Assembly (NCBI GenBank): GCA_040954595.2
Contig: CM082587.2
Location: 6,696,001-6,760,000 of the forward strand
Length of the DNA: 64,000 nt
From: Balanoglossus misakiensis
Taxonomy: Eukaryota > Hemichordata
Direction of reading: 5' to 3'
The translations under genes and the position numbers were made by a program. Below, one piece after another: positions 58,909-64,000 of this stretch (its first letter is position 1; every line of letters starts with the position of its first letter). The notes under the pieces are model-generated. The model did no database searches and was not told the origin of the DNA. It saw only the letters and a program-made list of their open reading frames with translations.

Positions 58909-61900
58909 GTCTGCTTCTAGCTCCATATCCGTACTGTACTGCGCTGTACTGACCATTTCATGTGTATTATCTGCATGTAGTTGGAGGCAAAATAAGTAAG
59001 TAATGAACCTGTTTCGTCGTAAAGTCAACTAAAAGTTATGTTTAAGTCACGATATCGATATCTCGCTCTTCATCAAGAGGCTCAGGTCACATGTAAATAG
59101 TATGCATGGCGAGCACATGGCACCCTGGCCCTGTTTTGGTCACAGTTTCTCGTAATATTGCTTAGGATAGTTGTTCGGGGCGGCTTTAGGTCAGGCTGTG
59201 GTGCAGTGGTGGTGTAATAAAGGATGGCCGCCTTGCTGCGAGTCCGTAGCCCTGTCACTTCCCCGCCTGTACTAGGCTGTAGGTTATTAGGAACGAGAAA
59301 ATGGTACAACAGGCACCTTGACAGTTCAACTCCAACTTCCAAGCAATGAATATTTACGAGAACCCGTTACCAATGAGTCACTCACTGGTGATACAAGAAA
59401 ATTATCCCCGTTAACTTATGTAAAAGTGTAGCTGGGCTGATTAAAAAATATGGAAATTCTTAAATTGCATCTAACTTTTTAAAAATATCATGGTTTTCAG
59501 ACTCTACTCGACAAGTGATGTGAATCATGTTTCCAGTTTTGAGGTCAGGTTCTCTCACTCCTCCGTTTCCTGCCCTCTGTGGCAGAAACAAAGGTGGGCT
59601 CTTGATGGTTTATATAAAATATGCAAGAATCTGCGGTAAGTTTCAATCATAACAGGTGTTTATACTTTGAAAAATCAAAGTCTACCTTTCCTTTAACTAC
59701 TAGACTTATATACATTTCTTACCATTAATTCCTAAATTTGTAATCTGTGATAAGCTGCCCTTAGGGCGGCAGTGTACAGTTTGGGCAAAATGAATCCATA
59801 AAGTTTTAAAAACTCATTTTTTTAGATATTTTTTGAATTATCAGCGATGAAGATACAAATGATCGCACACTGGTAAAGGATGAAAAAATGAGTTTATTCC
59901 CGTGGTTGTAGCATAATTTTTGTTAGTTTATCATTTGGAATCCTTGGGTCCTCAGCTTGCTGTCATTTTAAGAAGAGCGCCACCACGAGGCAGAAAAAAG
60001 TAGTTCTTCTGACAGAGCTGGATTGGAGGCGTGGTCACTATATATGCTAATTAGAGTACTTGTAAATTAAAGGTAAACTTACACTTAGTCATCAATGCTT
60101 GTAGACATGATTGGAATGAGCACATTTTATGAAAGGAGGAAAAAGTACAGTACACGTCATGCTTCTAATTTCTAGCAAATTAAAGATATGAGGATTTTCT
60201 TTTAAAAAAGGGAAAAAACAAATAAGATATGTTCACCTCAGTGTCCTCGTAGTGTGGCAGTCATTGTGAATTTCAACTGTCAGTACATTTGAGGTCATGA
60301 TTTGGATTTCTAAGACAAAAATTAAGATTTTGCCTGGTGTAATCCCCATATTGAGCCTTTTGTATTAAAGTGAAAAAAAAACATATGGATGAAATCAGGG
60401 ACACAGTTAAGTATCGTGGAAATTATTGATAAAGGGCTTGCTGAGCATCCTACAGAGATCTATTTGTTTTGTTGCTTATAGACCACCAAAAAAAACCCAA
60501 GATGCCTGCCCCCCGAGATGGCTGTCACCATTGGAAACGCTGTACTTCACATGTTGTTGTGGTAAGTATTTGTTGTAGGTGCAAAGAAGTAAGCCAGTAC
60601 GAGACAAACTAATAATATTTTAGTAATTTGCTTTGTAAGTGTGTGTGTGTTTGTGAGAGAGATCAAGGTGATGTTTTTAAGTAATCCTAGTAGAGCGCCA
60701 CCTACGGCAAAATCAAGAAAAAACCAAATAAGCCTATCACGTGGTATTTTGCTATTTTGGGGGCAATTTGCTGGTTCGTAATTGTATTCGTCCTCTAAAT
60801 CAAACAACATTAAAATGTGGACATCATCCATGCAATTTCAGCGCAATGAATGATATGCAACTGCAGAGGGCGCTCTCACATGGAGAGCTTACTGTATTCC
60901 TCCTGTATTGGGGTATCCATCCAGCATAAAATATGTTCAAAGGATATTTCTCATACACATGTACTGTTTACATTTGAAAGAATGTAAACGGAATACTGAA
61001 AGTGTTGAAAGACCTGTCATATCCATGTATAGTGCATGTGTTGTTATCATGGCCAGTTGAATTTCTTTTCATATATTGAACCATGTTTTGATAAACAGCA
61101 CTGCGTCTCGCACAGTTACAGTTCCTGTTGACAAGGCAAATATTCAGATTTCAACTTAAGACAACAAAGCAAATAGAATAAATAATGAAAAAATCAAAAG
61201 TTATTAGGGCTTCAGTTCAAACACAATATTTTTCCATTGCTATGTCAACACTTACACAAGAATATAAGTTATTGCCCAGTTTATCAAAAATTCATCGTAA
61301 TACGTAGAAAGCCACCATTTTCTGTGTAAAATGACAGAAAGCAAACACAATTGTTGGGAAAAGGGCTCATGATTATCGCTCAAAGATCTTTAAGAGCGTC
61401 ATTAAAAATTAAAAAGCAATTTTTTACCAAGCTGAACAACGATCAGATTAGGTAAATGTGAAGTACGGCGGGACAAAGTGATTATCTCACAAGAAAAGAT
61501 GAAAGTTACAGTCGACGCTTTTAACGTAACTTCCCCACAAACAGGAAACGGACACACGCAGAAAATGATTTTATAAAAGAGTTGAAACTGCTTAGTACTG
61601 CATTGAATTCTGGTTCCCAATTCAAGCTATCCTTTATTCTCTTCTCGTGATATCTATTTTTCCAACGACTCAAAATGCTCTGTGAGATGTTTTCCTTGCG
61701 CACTCTGTTATCCAAGTCGATGATCTGGCGAGGCATGTTTTTCGTAATCTGCGAGAGGAACAGTTTTCTTAAAATCAGCTGAATCTGGAAAGAAAGAAAA
61801 AATCACAATAATTCCTGGCCATTGCTCGCCGTGCTTTAGAGCAAGCAGAGAGTAAATTGTGTTTGCTTTGCGGCTTGGACCGGAAAAATCTCTTGATCCT

Positions 61901-63113
61901 GCACCTGTTGCGCACAGTTCAATCAATTCTTATTTCACACGAAGCGAGTACCTCATACTTTTTTGTATGACTGGGGTTAAAATCAATTCCAAAATGGTTA
62001 TTTTTAACGACGACAACTGTGTCCTTTTCTGCTAGCCGTCTTGTGATCCATAATGTATAGACTGTAATCATCCACATACTGCTAATAAAAGGTGCAATTT
62101 AAATTGATGATTTCTCTGCACGTCAGAAATTCAGCTGTACTGGCATGTACACGAACCATATTTGAGAGCGTGAACATATGATTATCAAGGGCATCATGGG
62201 TGACAGTGTTTCATCCAGTGAGGGAGATACGTGCCCACCCCAACCCCCATTTACATTTAAGGGATTTGGAACAACCTATACTTAAACACCCACACCCAGA
62301 AACTCGTGGATTTTTTGTTTGCAGACCCATGCATGGATTTTTTTATTTTGAAGGCCAGATTACCTGCAGAGAAATCAATAATAGCTGTTATATAAACGGT
62401 GCAATGCATATGCTTGCAAGGCAGTTATTTTATTTGGTCAAATTTCAGTCAAACTGAACTCTTTCTACCAAAGCAACCTGTCCTGGTCTTCTGGGGATAA
62501 CTTTATCGTACTTCTCTGTCATGTGACTGTGAATTGTCACATGACTCTTGTGGTTCGTTCCATCTTTTGATGAAGACCCATTTTCTGTCTCGCTTTTGAA
62601 CGCCAAGAATAGATTTTTAAAACACAAACAACCCACTGCTGTCCCAGCAGAATCGTCCGAAACCGTTCACACATGATTTGTTTTTGTGTCGGGGTGAAAA
62701 CAAAAACCCCCACCCCTGCTGATAAGCTGCTCACAGAGTGATCAATAGCACAAACAATAGGGCAGGTCATCGACGTAATTGATTTTCTCAAAAAAAGGCA
62801 ACTTCTCAGCTACTGTTGTATGTAAATAAACAAAGCATCACAGTGGAAAAAAATGAACCCCAGACTAAGTTCTGAAAAACACAAAAACAAAACAGACATT
62901 AATTGCTAATCTAACGACTGTGTGAACATTTAATGATAGAAATTTCATAAAGGAGGATTGTTTATTACTGATTGGAAAATGCTCCTAGCATACAACATTG
63001 AACTATCACTCAACAAGTCAGTTTTGACAGATGTACAAGGAAACGTGTTTATAGAGACCTAATTAAATGTTTTCATGTATCTTTCAATTTGATTAGATTT
63101 GAAAGAGCTGGGG

Positions 63114-63227
63114 TCAAGCTGTTTTGAGCACCCTGGGATCAGTTGGAATAATCCCTCGCACTTTTTCACCCAATTTGTTGTCTTTTCCAAATCTCCAACA
63201 CAGGCTATGGTTGTCGCCTGCGGCCAT
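63114..63227 (-). CDS. possible first coding exon of a minus-strand gene
   Basis: An AAGATGGC context precedes a 37-codon frame (MAAGDNHSLCWRFGKDNKLG...), which looks more protein-like than its neighbours. It could be a short first exon using the donor GG/GTGAAA or AGG/GTGCTC. No homology is recognised and no downstream exon is verified, so this is a weak call. Confidence 0.2.
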   Translation of the reverse strand: MAAGDNHSLCWRFGKDNKLGEKVRGIIPTDPRVLKTA

Positions 63228-63423
63228 CTTATCTGTTGTTATGACAACGACTTTTGTACCCAGAGTCTCTGGTTTGGCACATGTGCATAAGACGATCGTC
63301 GTCCTTTAATTGGACTTAAATTAAACTAATTTTAAATTACTGTGTTCATTTGTCAGCAGGGCTCACGGGAAAAATGCCACCAACCAGACATCACAGAGAA
63401 GTGAGTCCGTCGAGGTCAAGATT

Positions 63424-63516
63424 TTAACCCTTTCACTACCATGGTTCAGTCCAAACCCATTGTTTTCTATGGTAAGGTTGGACTTCTAAAGAGGGAACTG
63501 GGGGTGAAAGGGTTAA
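63424..63516. mobile_element. 93-bp TTAA/CCCTTTCAC foldback element
   Basis: TTAACCCTTTCAC at the left and GTGAAAGGGTTAA at the right are exact inverted termini. TTAA plus CCCTTT is the hallmark of piggyBac-derived MITEs. An inner stem (GTCCAAACC / GGTTGGAC) makes the whole element a hairpin. Confidence 0.8.
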
Positions 63517-64000
63517 AGAAAAGACCAGCCATGTGACCAAGCGTGCCATATTTTGCACAGGTTAGTTTTATTGACTCATATTTTGTGTCAAAAATTGTGA
63601 CACTTTCTATTAATGAGAAAAAACAAACAAATTTAAGCATTCAAGAGAAAACATTTTTTGTTTAAATGCAAAAGTACTGGTAAATTTTGACCCATATGTA
63701 CCATCTTTACCAGACAGTAAAAGGTGTTTATAGACAGAATGATATGACACTCCATTGAACTAAATACATTCAGATAAATATATTTCATCGAGCCTATAAA
63801 TTTCAATCCAGAGATTTAGGTGACCTAGCTTGTTCAGAATAAGTCGAATTATTTTTGTTTGTAAATAGTAATTTATTGAGGTGATTTTTCATGTTAATAA
63901 TAATATATAAATAAATACTGCCAGTGCAGTCATCGTAGCTGTCTCACAACCAGAGCGCGCACTTTGCTCATGCTATGTTCTTTAATACTAAATTACACTT

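Larger units (their letters stand above)
57131..64000. other. downstream region without a supportable gene
   Basis: It contains the 3' UTR of the ZU5 gene at the left and two miniature inverted-repeat elements. Short minus-strand frames near 61521-61736, 62445-62636 and 63114-63227 have protein-like patches but no recognisable domain or verified splice partners. I see no RNA gene. Confidence 0.5.

Overview
The window is a piece of an animal nuclear genome. It has spliced genes with GT-AG introns, long introns, abundant simple repeats, small inverted-repeat transposons and no bacterial-style operons. The gene families (flotillin, NUBPL, MOXD1, a somatomedin-B/Methuselah-like receptor, a ZU5-ZU5-UPA-death-domain protein) are metazoan. 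The mixture suits a marine invertebrate, with a cephalochordate, hemichordate or lophotrochozoan the most plausible; I cannot fix the taxon from sequence alone.

Layout. (1) 310-3874, minus strand: the 5' four coding exons of a flotillin-1-like gene, whose remaining exons lie left of the window. Exon 2 is present in two diverged copies of identical length (167 nt) that cannot both be spliced in without a premature stop, so they look like mutually exclusive exons. (2) 4882-8719, plus: a complete ten-exon NUBPL gene (mitochondrial Fe-S carrier for complex I), divergent from flotillin across about 1 kb. (3) 11179-13809, minus: an uninterrupted 876-codon reading frame for an unrecognised membrane protein with a tiny ectodomain and a long charged cytoplasmic tail containing about five tandem ~58-residue repeats. 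(4) 13870-25438: 11.6 kb with no supportable gene, probably regulatory. (5) 25439-40493, plus: a complete 13-exon MOXD1/DBH-like copper monooxygenase with all six copper ligands and an 8.8 kb first intron. (6) 44187-47382, plus: a 949-residue receptor with a signal peptide, a somatomedin-B-like domain, a cysteine-rich Mth-type ectodomain and seven membrane segments; a 5' noncoding exon probably lies near 43.3-43.4 kb. (7) 52113-57130, plus: a nine-exon ZU5-ZU5-UPA-death-domain protein of about 683 residues, of the PIDD/ankyrin/UNC5 class but without LRRs, ankyrin repeats or a membrane segment. (8) 57131-64000: no gene I can defend, but two clear miniature inverted-repeat elements.

The genes do not form a pathway; they are ordinary neighbours. 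The most interesting signals are the duplicated flotillin exon, an HFC tripeptide where PIDD/UNC5CL-type ZU5 domains carry the self-cleaving HFS motif, an ATTGT/ATTGC pentanucleotide array that runs directly into a splice acceptor, an ATG-repeat that could be read as a poly-Asp alternative terminal exon of the receptor, the orphan repeat membrane protein, and several TTAA-flanked or long-inverted-repeat mobile elements.

All exon boundaries were derived by eye from reading-frame continuity, splice dinucleotides and family knowledge; no alignments or transcript data were available.
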